From Hymenobacter norwichensis DSM 15439 (GTDB lineage Bacteria > Bacteroidota > Bacteroidia > Cytophagales > Hymenobacteraceae): a DNA stretch of 64,000 bases. Under the pieces are notes generated by a model, which ran no database searches, was not told the DNA's origin, and worked only from the letters and a program-made list of their open reading frames with translations. The first letter of the stretch is position 1. Each line of letters begins with the position of its first letter. A program made the translations under genes and the position numbers. Below, in pieces: positions 32,232 through 40,713 of this stretch. The DNA is taken from the NCBI RefSeq assembly GCF_000420705.1, contig NZ_ATVL01000007.1, positions 930,001 through 994,000 on the forward strand, given 5' to 3'.

Positions 32232-34274
32232 ATGCTCACCCCACCCGTTGCCGCCCTTAAGCCCAAACAACTCACCACCCCCCACGGCACCCGTACCGAT
32301 AATTACTACTGGCTCAACGAGCGTGAAAACCAAGAGGTAATCGACTACCTGAACGCCGAAAATGCCTACTTCGAGCAGGAAATGGCGCCGGTGAAAGACT
32401 TGCAGGACCGACTGTTCACAGAAATCAAGAGCCGCATCAAAGAGCAGGACGAATCGGTGCCGTACCGCGACAATGGCTACTTCTACTACGTGCGCTACGA
32501 GGCCGGCGCAGAATACCCGATTTATTGCCGCAAGAAAGAAAGTCTGGACGCGCCCGAGGAGGTGTTGCTCGACGCTAACCAGATGGGGGAGGGGCAGGCC
32601 TATTTCCAAATTGGCGGCTTCCAGGTCAGCGACGATAACAACCTGCTGGCCTTCAGCGTGGACACGGTGGGGCGCCGCATGTACACGTTGCGCATCAAAA
32701 ACCTGACTACCGGCGAGCTGTACCCCGAGCAGATTGAAAACACGGGTGGTGAGGCCGTGTGGGCCGCCGACAACCAGACGGTGTTCTACTCCAAGCAGGA
32801 CGTAAACACGCTTCTGACCTACCAAATTTATCGCCACCAGCTAGGCACCGACCCCGCGCAGGATGTGCTGGTGTACGAGGAAGCCGACAATACCTTCCAC
32901 ATCGGGGTGGGCCGCTCGAAGTCGCGCGACTACATTTTCATCCAGATGGGCAGCACTATGTCGTCGGAAACGCGCTACGTGGCGGCCACCGACCCTACGG
33001 CGGCGTTCCAGGTATTTCTGCCCCGCGAGGACGACCATCTGTATGAAGTCGAGCACTTCGAGGATTACTTCTACATGCTATCGAACGACGGGGCGCCTAA
33101 CTTCCGGCTGTTGAAAACGCCCGTTTCCGACACCAGCAAAGCCCGCTGGCAGGAAATTATTGCCCACCGGGACGATGTGTTTCTGGAGAATATGGAGCTG
33201 TTCCGGGAGTATCTGGTACTAGGCGAGCGGCAGGAGGGCCTATTGCAGCTGCGCGTAATTCGGTGGCAGGATAACGAGGAGCACTACCTCAACTTCGGGG
33301 AGCCCACCTACACCGCCGCCATCAGCATCAACCCCGAGTTTGATACCACTGTGCTGCGCTACGGCTACTCCTCACTCACCACGCCCACCAGCACCTACGA
33401 TTACGATATGACCGCTCGCACCAAAACCCTGCTGAAAGAGCAGGCGGTGCTGGGTGATTTCCGCAAGGAAAACTACGTGACCGAGCGGCTGTATGCCACG
33501 GCCCAGGACGGTACGCGCATCCCCATGTCGATTGTGTACAAGCAGGGGTTCAAGAAAGACGGCAGCGCGCCGCTGCTGCAATATGCCTACGGCTCTTACG
33601 GTATTTCCATCGACCCCACATTCAGTTCGGCCCGGCTTAGTTTGCTGGACCGGGGCTTCGCCTACGTTATCTGCCACATTCGGGGTGGGCAGGAGCTGGG
33701 TCGGCAGTGGTACGAGGCCGGCAAGTTGCTTTATAAGCGCAACACCTTCACCGACTTTACCGACTGCTCGGCGTTCCTGATTCAGGAGCAGTACACTGCC
33801 GCCGACAAGCTGTTTGCGGCGGGCGGCTCGGCGGGCGGGCTGCTGATGGGCGCCGTCATCAATCAGCACCCCGAATACTACAAAGGCATAGTGGCGGCCG
33901 TGCCCTTCGTGGATGTGGTAACGACCATGCTCGATGACACCATTCCGCTGACCACCGGCGAGTACGACGAGTGGGGCAACCCCAACGAGCAGCCGTACTA
34001 CGAGTACATGCTGTCCTACTCACCCTACGACAACGTACAAGCTCAGGCCTATCCCAACTTGCTGGTCACTACCGGCCTGCATGATTCGCAAGTGCAATAT
34101 TTCGAGCCGGCCAAATGGGTTGCCAAGCTGCGTACTCTCAAAACCGACGACAACCTGCTGCTGCTCCACACCGATATGGAAGCCGGCCACGGCGGCGCCT
34201 CCGGCCGCTTCAAATCCATCCACGACGCGGCCCGGCAGTTTGCGTTTATGTTGCTATTGCTGGGCGAGCGGTAA
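32232..34274 (+). CDS. ptrB: Oligopeptidase B (S9 family serine peptidase)
   Basis: A 680-residue prolyl-oligopeptidase-family enzyme that cuts short peptides after basic residues. An N-terminal seven-blade beta-propeller (~70-400) is followed by the alpha/beta hydrolase domain. Ser533 in AAGGSAGGLLMG is the nucleophile and His653 in EAGHGGASGRF the triad His; the Asp is expected in the GLHDSQVQYFEP stretch. The segment GSYGISIDPTFSSARLSLLDRGF is typical of PtrB. There is no signal peptide, so it is cytosolic. Confidence 0.9.
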   Translation: MLTPPVAALKPKQLTTPHGTRTDNYYWLNERENQEVIDYLNAENAYFEQEMAPVKDLQDRLFTEIKSRIKEQDESVPYRDNGYFYYVRYEAGAEYPIYCRKKESLDAPEEVLLDANQMGEGQAYFQIGGFQVSDDNNLLAFSVDTVGRRMYTLRIKNLTTGELYPEQIENTGGEAVWAADNQTVFYSKQDVNTLLTYQIYRHQLGTDPAQDVLVYEEADNTFHIGVGRSKSRDYIFIQMGSTMSSETRYVAATDPTAAFQVFLPREDDHLYEVEHFEDYFYMLSNDGAPNFRLLKTPVSDTSKARWQEIIAHRDDVFLENMELFREYLVLGERQEGLLQLRVIRWQDNEEHYLNFGEPTYTAAISINPEFDTTVLRYGYSSLTTPTSTYDYDMTARTKTLLKEQAVLGDFRKENYVTERLYATAQDGTRIPMSIVYKQGFKKDGSAPLLQYAYGSYGISIDPTFSSARLSLLDRGFAYVICHIRGGQELGRQWYEAGKLLYKRNTFTDFTDCSAFLIQEQYTAADKLFAAGGSAGGLLMGAVINQHPEYYKGIVAAVPFVDVVTTMLDDTIPLTTGEYDEWGNPNEQPYYEYMLSYSPYDNVQAQAYPNLLVTTGLHDSQVQYFEPAKWVAKLRTLKTDDNLLLLHTDMEAGHGGASGRFKSIHDAARQFAFMLLLLGER

Positions 34275-34727
34275 CCTGCTAACTGCCGCCGATGTAAGGA
34301 GTTGATTCGGATTCGAAAGCAGTGCCTTTGGTCCAAATGATGCGAGGAACGGCGGTGTTGCGCTTGCTGCATGGGCCAGCAAAGCTCCTGCAAGCCCAAT
34401 CAGAAATTTCAAACGGTCATGCTGTGCTTCCGCGGCATGACCGTTCTTTTTTGCGTTAGCCAACCTTTCGGGTAGGCACTAAGTATCAGGTGGGTAAGTG
34501 GCTTCTCAACTATTAATGACCCTTGATGCCACCTTACCATTAAACCGGTGTCTGTAGGGCTAGTCCAATGCCTTGGCCTGTCTGCTGTTCTCGTGTTCTG
34601 GGCGGTTGCAAGCGGGGATTGGTCGTTTTGATAGATGCGGCTGCTTGCCGAGCGAGTAGTTTCAAGGAAATTTTAATACATGCCTATGCCACACCGGTTT
34701 GTCGGGTGGTTTTCTTCTAGCGGATTG
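34275..34727. other. Long intergenic spacer before the TonB-linked receptor
   Basis: A 453 bp stretch. It holds the ptrB terminator (34412-34448). Beyond it I see only weak inverted words (GTGGGTAAGTGGC / GCCACCTTACC around 34490-34545). No -7 box with an exact match is present near the receptor start. A small RNA or leader structure is possible but not supported. Confidence 0.4.
34412..34448 (+). terminator. Terminator downstream of ptrB
   Basis: An 11 bp stem (AACGGTCATGC at 34412-34422, partner at 34435-34445) is followed by CTTTTTTG. It lies 138 bp after the ptrB stop, so the transcript would have a long 3' end. Confidence 0.7.
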
Positions 34728-37334
34728 ATGAAAAAGATTTTACTTGCTCTGGCTTTTACCAGCGCTGGCCAGTTGGTTGTTGCACAGAATCAGGGCGGTC
34801 CGCCCGCCGGTGGCCGCCCTGCCGGTGGGCCGCCTGCCGGTGGCGCACCACGCCAGCTAGCCACCGGAGCACCGCAGCCCCAGCAGGGTAGTGGGCGTAT
34901 TACTGGCACCGTGACCGACGCTGTTACCAAGAAGCCGGTTCCTTATGCCACAATAGTGTTGCTCAACCCCGCCACCGGTAAGCCCGCTGATGGTACCGCT
35001 GCTGACGAAAGCGGTAAGTTTTCGATGACTAGAGTGGCAGCCGGTACCTACACGGTACAAATCAGCTTTCTGGGCTATAAGTCCATCGATAAGCCCGGCA
35101 TCACCATCACTGAGGCCGGTAACACCGTTGCGCTGGGCACGGTAGCGCTGGCCTCATCGGCGCAGGCACTCAAGGAAGTGGTGGTGGAAGGCCAGCGCGC
35201 TTTGATTGAGGAGAAGGTGGACCGCACCGTGTACAACGCCGAAAAAGACGAAACCACCCGCGGCGGCGACGCTACCGATGTGCTCCGGCGGGTGCCTTCC
35301 CTGAGCGTAGACCTGGATGGCAACGTGAGTTTGCGCGGCAGTTCCAACATTCGGGTGCTCATCAACAACCGCCCGTCTACCATTGCCGCCAGCAGCATTG
35401 CCGACGCCCTGCGCCAGATTCCGGCCGACCAGATTAAGAGCGTGGAGGTGATTACCTCGCCCTCGGCCAAGTACGACGCCGAAGGCTCGGGCGGTATCAT
35501 CAACATCGTCACCAAGCAAAACAACCTGCAAGGCTTCACGGTGGATGGGCGCGGCAGCTTCGGCTTGCGTAGCTCCGACTTCGGGCTGAACGGCAGCTAC
35601 CGCACCGGCAAGATGGGCTTCTCGCTGGGTGGCGGCGGCCGGGCGCAATACAACACACCGGGGCGCTTCTCCAACATTCAGAACACCTTCGACGACGACG
35701 CGGCCCGCACCTTTCTGGCGCAAACCACGCAGTCGGCCAAAACCACCAACAACCGCCTGAACGGGCGCTACTCGCTGGGCTGGGACTACGATATCAACAA
35801 GTTCAACTTCCTGTCGGCTTCGGTGCAGTTTGGGGTCGGCAACTCCAGAGTTCAGCAGAACGACCTGCTCAGCGAATCGTACCGCCTCAACCCTGCTACC
35901 GGTATTTTCCCGCTCACCCGGCGGGACCTGCGCGACGTGTTGACCAAGGACAACTCCAACAACGTGGACGTGAACCTGAACTACACGCACACGTTTGAAA
36001 CGCCGCAACGCGAGCTGAGTGTGCTGGGCCTGTACAGCCGCAACGACCGCACCAACAACTTCACCAACAGCATCCTCGAAAGCCTCGACCCGAATTCGGC
36101 CAGCCAGATTCGCAACGAAAACGACAGCTATAACCAAGAGGTTACCGCGCAGCTCGACTACCAGACGCCAGTGGGTAAAAACCAGCTGCTGGAGCTAGGG
36201 GCCAAGGACATCATGCGCACCGTAAACAGCCAATACAGCACCTTTATTGATGGCGCGCAAACGGTGGGCGGCAACCTGTCGAATACGTTCACCTACGACC
36301 AAAACATAGCCGCGGCGTATGCCTCGTACACGCTGGGCTTCCTGAAAAATTACACGCTCAAGGCCGGTGCGCGCTACGAGTACACGACCATCGACGCCAA
36401 GTTTCAGAACTCTGATACCAAGGTTTCGATTCCGTCGTATGGGGTGCTGGTGCCGAGCGTGAACCTGTCGCGCAAGCTGGCTAGCGGTAATACGCTGAAA
36501 GCGGCGTACAACTACCGGATTCAGCGGCCTTCCTTACAGTTCCTCAACCCCAACCGGCAGGCGTCGAACCCGCTCAACGTCACGATTGGTAACCCCAATC
36601 TGGAGCCCGAATACACCAACAACTACGAGCTGGGATACAACACGTTCATCCAGAAAACCTCGCTTAACTTCTCGGTTTTTGCCCGTAACACCACCGGTTC
36701 CATCCAGCCGCTGCGTACTACCAACCTCGACACGATTATCACCCGCTTTGCCAACATCGGGGTGGAAAATGCCTACGGAGGGAGCTTGTTTGCCAACGTT
36801 AACCTCAACAACAAGTTCACGCTGGGCGGTGGCCTCGATGCGTATTACGCCATGCTCGACAATAAGTCCAACGACGTGATTCTGCGGGCCAAAAACGAAG
36901 GTTGGGTAATTAGCGGCCGGGCACAGGCGGGCTATGCGCTGAGCAAAGGCTGGGGCCTGCAATTCTTCACGTTTTATCGTGGGCGTCAGGTGCAGCTCCA
37001 AGGCTACCAGGGCGGCTTTGGCATCTATAGCCTGAGCTTGAAGAAGGATTTCAACGAGAAGAAAGGCAGCATCGGCTTTGGCGCCGACAACTTCTTCACG
37101 CCCACCAACAAGATTCGCTCCCAAGTCGATTCATACATTCTGGCCCAGCAGAGCGAGAACGTGCTCTACCGCACCGGCTTCCGGGTGAATATGAGCTACC
37201 GCATCGGTAAGCTGACCACGGCCCCCTCGCGCCGCAAAAAATCCGTCACCAACGACGACCAGAAAGAAGATGGCGACGGTGGCAACGGAGCAGGCGGCAC
37301 GCCACAAAGCGGCAGCAGCGGCGGCCGGCCGTAA
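34728..37334 (+). CDS. Outer-membrane beta-barrel receptor, TonB-linked type
   Basis: An 868-residue outer-membrane protein. Signal peptide residues 1-19 (cleavage near VVA-QN) are followed by a short Gly/Pro repeat (GGPPAGG units), a carboxypeptidase-regulatory-like beta-sandwich (ITGTVTDAVTKKPVPYATIVL), a TonB plug (LIEEKVDRTVYNAEKD, RVPSLSVDLDGNVSLRGSSNIRVLIN) and a large barrel (NPNLEPEYTNNYELGY). The OMP beta-brl family 3 layout fits. The C-terminus carries an extra soluble Asp/Gly/Ser-rich tail after the last strand. The start at 34728 (MKKILLAL) is chosen for the signal peptide. The ligand is unknown; no SusD partner is adjacent. Confidence 0.88.
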   Translation: MKKILLALAFTSAGQLVVAQNQGGPPAGGRPAGGPPAGGAPRQLATGAPQPQQGSGRITGTVTDAVTKKPVPYATIVLLNPATGKPADGTAADESGKFSMTRVAAGTYTVQISFLGYKSIDKPGITITEAGNTVALGTVALASSAQALKEVVVEGQRALIEEKVDRTVYNAEKDETTRGGDATDVLRRVPSLSVDLDGNVSLRGSSNIRVLINNRPSTIAASSIADALRQIPADQIKSVEVITSPSAKYDAEGSGGIINIVTKQNNLQGFTVDGRGSFGLRSSDFGLNGSYRTGKMGFSLGGGGRAQYNTPGRFSNIQNTFDDDAARTFLAQTTQSAKTTNNRLNGRYSLGWDYDINKFNFLSASVQFGVGNSRVQQNDLLSESYRLNPATGIFPLTRRDLRDVLTKDNSNNVDVNLNYTHTFETPQRELSVLGLYSRNDRTNNFTNSILESLDPNSASQIRNENDSYNQEVTAQLDYQTPVGKNQLLELGAKDIMRTVNSQYSTFIDGAQTVGGNLSNTFTYDQNIAAAYASYTLGFLKNYTLKAGARYEYTTIDAKFQNSDTKVSIPSYGVLVPSVNLSRKLASGNTLKAAYNYRIQRPSLQFLNPNRQASNPLNVTIGNPNLEPEYTNNYELGYNTFIQKTSLNFSVFARNTTGSIQPLRTTNLDTIITRFANIGVENAYGGSLFANVNLNNKFTLGGGLDAYYAMLDNKSNDVILRAKNEGWVISGRAQAGYALSKGWGLQFFTFYRGRQVQLQGYQGGFGIYSLSLKKDFNEKKGSIGFGADNFFTPTNKIRSQVDSYILAQQSENVLYRTGFRVNMSYRIGKLTTAPSRRKKSVTNDDQKEDGDGGNGAGGTPQSGSSGGRP

Positions 37335-37354
37335 GGTGAGTTTGTGAACTTGTG

Positions 37355-37417
37355 AAATGGTGAGGTTGCTGTTCTATCCGCGCAAATAGTGCCGACGGAA
37401 CAGCAACCTCACCATTT
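37355..37417. repeat. Word-repeat palindrome, family B copy 3
   Basis: A perfect 20 bp inverted repeat (AAATGGTGAGGTTGCTGTTC at 37355-37374, partner at 37398-37417). Its centre contains CCGCGCAAATAGTGCCGAC (37378-37396), matching the core in copy 4 at 40762. Additional GTGAGTT-TGTGAAC words lie on the left only, starting directly at the receptor stop codon. Confidence 0.8.
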
Positions 37418-37454
37418 TCATTAGGCCACTGGGCTAGGTAGATAATAAAAAAAG

Positions 37455-37579
37455 AAGAACGTCATGCAGAGGCGTAGCCGAAGCATCTCGCGTGCTGACG
37501 CTAGGAGAGTAATCCTGTGTCAGCACACGAGATGCTTCGTCCCTGGCTTGATGCGCCACATGCTCTGTATGACGTTCTT
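37455..37579. repeat. Long palindrome, family A copy 3
   Basis: An outer stem (AAGAACGTCAT at 37455-37465, partner 37569-37579) and an inner stem (CGAAGCATCTCG with GTGCTGAC, 37479-37499, partner 37519-37539, one mismatch) are separated by unpaired, diverged segments. It shares the 19-mer AGCATCTCGCGTGCTGACG with copy 2. It ends 18 bp from the small coiled-coil gene's stop. Confidence 0.75.
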
Positions 37580-37597
37580 TTTTGGTGCAAATCCGCT

Positions 37598-37804
37598 TTA
37601 TCTCACTTTCAGGCTATCGGGCACGGCGGCGCCACGGGTGGCCTGGGTGAGCTGGTTTTGCAGCTGAAAGTTCACCTGCTCGCAGTCCGAGAACCGCAGG
37701 TTGGCTTGCTTGAGGGCTTCCTCCGTTTTGGTGAGGCGTAGGTACAGAAAGATAATCAGACCCAGCGCAATCAGCAGGGCAACAAGAGGCAGTACTTTAT
37801 TCAT
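37598..37804 (-). CDS. Small membrane-anchored coiled-coil protein
   Basis: A 68-residue protein. An N-terminal membrane helix (residues ~5-22, LPLVALLIALGLIIFLYLRL) is followed by a predicted coiled coil (TKTEEALKQANLRFSDCEQVNFQLQNQL in outline) with a single Cys41. The layout resembles small FtsB/FtsL-like or stress-envelope proteins, but no family is recognised. TACCTTTA (37838-37831), one mismatch from the -7 box, lies 27 bp upstream. Confidence 0.7.
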   Translation of the reverse strand: MNKVLPLVALLIALGLIIFLYLRLTKTEEALKQANLRFSDCEQVNFQLQNQLTQATRGAAVPDSLKVR

Positions 37805-37889
37805 GCGGGATGTAAGGCAGTGAAGAACTGTAAAGGTACGCGCCTAGCCATGCACCCTGTTTCCCATAGCAAAACAGATTTCCTTACAT

Positions 37890-37940
37890 GGTTTTTTGCA
37901 GCTTATTTTTTAGTTTTCTAAAAATAAGCTGCAAAAAACC
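37890..37940. promoter_or_regulatory. Perfect 21-bp palindrome in front of the XRE regulator
   Basis: GGTTTTTTGCAGCTTATTTTT (one arm, 37890-37910; 21 bp, core TTTTTTGCAGCTTATTTTT) is an exact inverted repeat of 37920-37940, with a nine-base centre. It ends 7 bp before the regulator's ATG at 37948. The size and place suit an operator for autoregulation by the encoded helix-turn-helix protein. An RNA hairpin blocking translation is the alternative. Confidence 0.6.
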
Positions 37941-37947
37941 ACCGTTC

Positions 37948-38550
37948 ATGCCGCGCAAATCCATTCCATCTACCACCCTGGTGGCGCAGGTGCGCCGCTA
38001 CTTCGGGCTCGAACAGCAAGAACTGGCCGGGTATCTGGGTATTAGCCGGCCCTACGTGGCCGACATCGAAGCTGGACGGCGCACCCTTACCGCGGCGGTA
38101 TTGCTGCGCCTGAACCCGCTGGCCCGGCTGCTGCCGGCCGCTACGCCAACTACATCCTCTGCGCCAGAGCCCACTGATGTGCCTACTATCCCGCCCGCGC
38201 CGGGCCTCCTGGAGGCCCGCCTCGATTACTGCCAGCACCACGCCCGCCGGCTGCGCCGGGAGCTACAGCAGCTAGCGGCGGCGGCGGTCAAGGTCCGGCG
38301 CTGGCAGGCGGTATTGCCCGGCCTGCTGGCAGCCCCCGCTTTACCGGAAACTCTGCTGCCCGCCGCCGAAGCTCACCGGGCCCGGCAGTGGCTGCTCCAC
38401 CGCCAGCAGCAAACCACGGCGCTGCTTAACGACAGCGCCTGGGCCGCCCGCTACCACCTGCTCCGGCTGCGGGCCGAAGCCCTGGAAACCGAAGCGGCGG
38501 CTTTAGTGGAATTGTTGCAGGCTACGCTACCGGAAGGCGTCCCAAAATAG
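37948..38550 (+). CDS. XRE-family transcriptional regulator
   Basis: A 200-residue protein. The N-terminal helix-turn-helix of the Cro/CI type spans residues ~8-62 (VRRYFGLEQQELAGYLGISRP as recognition part), followed by a Pro/Thr linker and a C-terminal helical, Arg/Leu/Ala-rich domain (~90-200) likely to form a coiled coil for dimerisation. ATG 37948 is used; the longer frame would start inside the palindrome and add a Phe/Lys-rich leader. The palindrome 7 bp upstream suggests self-control. A 139-residue coiled-coil protein of unknown role follows 97 bp downstream on the same strand. Confidence 0.8.
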   Translation: MPRKSIPSTTLVAQVRRYFGLEQQELAGYLGISRPYVADIEAGRRTLTAAVLLRLNPLARLLPAATPTTSSAPEPTDVPTIPPAPGLLEARLDYCQHHARRLRRELQQLAAAAVKVRRWQAVLPGLLAAPALPETLLPAAEAHRARQWLLHRQQQTTALLNDSAWAARYHLLRLRAEALETEAAALVELLQATLPEGVPK

Positions 38551-38647
38551 GGGCAGCGGGTCTCAAAACAGGGGATAAATCGTGCGGCAGTGCGCGGCAA
38601 GCGCGGCTACCTTGGGGTATATCTCACCTTCTAACCCCTCTACCTCT

Positions 38648-39067
38648 ATGGCTCTTGATGTAACTGTATTAACTACCCGCGCCGAGTGCGACGAAGTGCT
38701 CGATGATCTGGCCGCCGAGCTGGATGGCTACCAACAGCGCACCAGCAACCTCGAATTTGCCGACCGCCGGACCAGCCGCTCTCAGGCCGACGCAGCCGGG
38801 CAGCTGGCGGGCGTGGAAGCCGAAATAGCCGCTTACTCCGCCATTCTGGCCTCGCCCGATATTACGGCCGCTATGCGCAAGCAAAACGAAACCAAGCTGC
38901 GCCGCGCCAACGACCGGCGCGACAACCTCACCGACACAGGCAGCGCCCGAAGTGCTACCAGCCGCTTTCTGGCGGCCGTAGATGCCCAACAGGTGCAAGC
39001 CCAGGTAGATGTGCTCACCGATGCCCAAACGCAGGTAACCAAACACCAAGCTACGCTGCCGGCCTAA
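38648..39067 (+). CDS. Hypothetical coiled-coil protein
   Basis: A 139-residue soluble protein rich in Ala, Asp and Arg with strong heptad character throughout (ECDEVLDDLAAELDGYQQR; ALLASPDITAAMRKQNETKL-like middle). No signal or membrane segment and no known family. ATG 38648 is chosen because TACCTTGG (38609-38616), one mismatch from the -7 box, lies between it and the upstream ATG at 38582. A terminator follows 29 bp after the stop. Confidence 0.65.
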   Translation: MALDVTVLTTRAECDEVLDDLAAELDGYQQRTSNLEFADRRTSRSQADAAGQLAGVEAEIAAYSAILASPDITAAMRKQNETKLRRANDRRDNLTDTGSARSATSRFLAAVDAQQVQAQVDVLTDAQTQVTKHQATLPA

Positions 39068-39096
39068 AGGCATACTATTCTTATTACGCCATCAAA

Positions 39097-39127
39097 AAAG
39101 GCCCGCCGGACTATCCGGCGGGCCTTT
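39097..39127. terminator. Bidirectional terminator
   Basis: A perfect 14 bp stem (AAAGGCCCGCCGGA at 39097-39110, partner 39114-39127) with a three-base loop, between the convergent coiled-coil gene and the E2 gene. Confidence 0.85.
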
Positions 39128-39168
39128 CTAGTACAAGTGGGGGCAGGCCACCAACCAGCAAGCAACTA

Positions 39169-40647
39169 TTAAATAGTCGTATTCGGGTCGAACTGCTCCA
39201 GGTAGTCGGCCACCTTGCGCACGAACATGCCGCCGAGCGAACCGTCGACCACGCGGTGGTCGTAGCTGTGGCTCAAGAACATGAAGTGGCGCACGCCAAT
39301 CAAGTCGCCCTGCGGGGTTTCAATAACGGCAGGCTTCTTCTTGATAGCGCCCACGGCCATAATGGCCACCTGCGGCTGCATGATGATGGGCGTGCCCATC
39401 ACGTTGCCGAACGAGCCGACGTTGCTCACGGTGTAGGTGCCGCCTTCTAAATCAGCCGGGGTGAGCTTGTTGATGCGCGCCCGGTTGGCCAGGTCGTTTA
39501 CCTTCTTGCTGAGGCCGTTGAGGTTGAGTTGGTCGGCGTTGTGAATCACCGGCACAATCAGGTTGCCGCTGGGCAGGGCCACGGCTACGCCGATGTTGAT
39601 GTCGCGCTTCTTGATGATGTAGTCCCCATCTACCGATACGTTGATATTGGGGAAGTCCTGAATGGCGCGGGCAATGGCCTGAATGAAAATGGGCGTGAAG
39701 GTGAGGTTTTCGCCTTCGCGCTTCTTGTAGGCATCCTTGTGCTTGTTGCGCCAATTCACGAGGTCCGTCACGTCGGCCTCCACAAACGAGGTAACGTGCG
39801 GCGCAATGCGCTTGGAGTCCACCATACGCTGGGCAATCATCTTGCGCATCCGGTCCATCTCAATCAGCTCCTGCCCGCCGCTGATGGAAGGCACGGCTTT
39901 GGTGGGGGCTTGGGGACTTGGGGACTTGGGAGCTTGGCTTTCGGTAGCTGCCGTACTTGGAGCAACTGGTGCCGCTGGTTGGGCAGCTGGCGTTGGCTCG
40001 GGAGTTGAAGCCGGAGCAGTAGCGGGGGCTTCAACGGCTGGTGCAACCGGGGCTGATGCTACCGGAGCAGCGGCAGCTGGCTGGGCTTGTGGCGTCAGGG
40101 CCTTTTTACCGGCGGCTACGTAGTCGAGAATGTCTTTCTTGGTGACGCGGTTTTCGCTGCCAGTGCCGGGCAGGTATTCCAGGTCGGCCATGGAAATACC
40201 TTCTTCGCGGGCAATGCTGAGCACCAGCGGCGAGTAGAAGCGGCCGGGCTGCTGGGGCTGGGTTGCGGCTGGCGCGGGTGCCGTAGCGGCAGCTTCCGGT
40301 ACGTAAGGTACTTCGGCCGTACCGCCGTGCGGGGCAGTTGGTGCTTCCGGTGCCGGTGCCGCTGCGGGCGCGGCCGGTGGCGGCGTGCCGGCCTGGGCGG
40401 CGGCTACATCGGTTTCCACCACGGCAATGGGGGCACCCACGGCCACTACTTGGCCTTCCTGCACCAATATCTCCTGCAACACACCGGCATGGATGGCGGG
40501 CACCTCGGTATCTACTTTGTCGGTTGCCACTTCCAGCACCGATTCGTCTTGCTCAATCGTGTCACCGACTTGCTTGAGCCATTTCAGAACGGTGCCTTCC
40601 ATAATGCTCTCGCCCATTTTGGGCATCACCATTTCCACTCGTGCCAT
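39169..40647 (-). CDS. 2-oxo acid dehydrogenase E2, dihydrolipoyl acyltransferase
   Basis: Transfers the acyl group from E1 to CoA in a 2-oxo acid dehydrogenase complex, 492 residues. The lipoyl domain (1-78) has the attachment Lys44 in ATDKVDTEVP. An Ala/Pro-rich linker leads to the peripheral subunit-binding domain (~139-178), a second Ala/Pro linker (~180-260) and the catalytic domain, with the HRVVDG motif (SYDHRVVDGSLGG) near the C-terminus. A branched-chain or general 2-oxo acid E2 is likely; the partner is probably the E1 fusion at the window's left end. The second linker contains a tandem run of GGGGACTTG words in its DNA (39903-39935). Confidence 0.93.
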   Translation of the reverse strand: MARVEMVMPKMGESIMEGTVLKWLKQVGDTIEQDESVLEVATDKVDTEVPAIHAGVLQEILVQEGQVVAVGAPIAVVETDVAAAQAGTPPPAAPAAAPAPEAPTAPHGGTAEVPYVPEAAATAPAPAATQPQQPGRFYSPLVLSIAREEGISMADLEYLPGTGSENRVTKKDILDYVAAGKKALTPQAQPAAAAPVASAPVAPAVEAPATAPASTPEPTPAAQPAAPVAPSTAATESQAPKSPSPQAPTKAVPSISGGQELIEMDRMRKMIAQRMVDSKRIAPHVTSFVEADVTDLVNWRNKHKDAYKKREGENLTFTPIFIQAIARAIQDFPNINVSVDGDYIIKKRDINIGVAVALPSGNLIVPVIHNADQLNLNGLSKKVNDLANRARINKLTPADLEGGTYTVSNVGSFGNVMGTPIIMQPQVAIMAVGAIKKKPAVIETPQGDLIGVRHFMFLSHSYDHRVVDGSLGGMFVRKVADYLEQFDPNTTI

Positions 40648-40696
40648 GCGGTATAGGGGTAGGGGTTGGGTTATTGGGGTGGGGAAATTTCAGGCT

Positions 40697-40704
40697 CAAA
40701 GGTA
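40697..40704 (-). promoter_or_regulatory. -7 promoter box for the E2 gene
   Basis: The minus strand reads TACCTTTG, an exact TAnnTTTG match, 49 bp before the E2 ATG. It separates the E2 gene from the palindrome behind cinA. Confidence 0.5.
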
Positions 40705-40713
40705 GGGAATAGT

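Noticed and set aside
37888-37947. Longer start for the XRE regulator
   Set aside because: The added residues are translated from the palindrome itself and have no counterpart in helix-turn-helix proteins.
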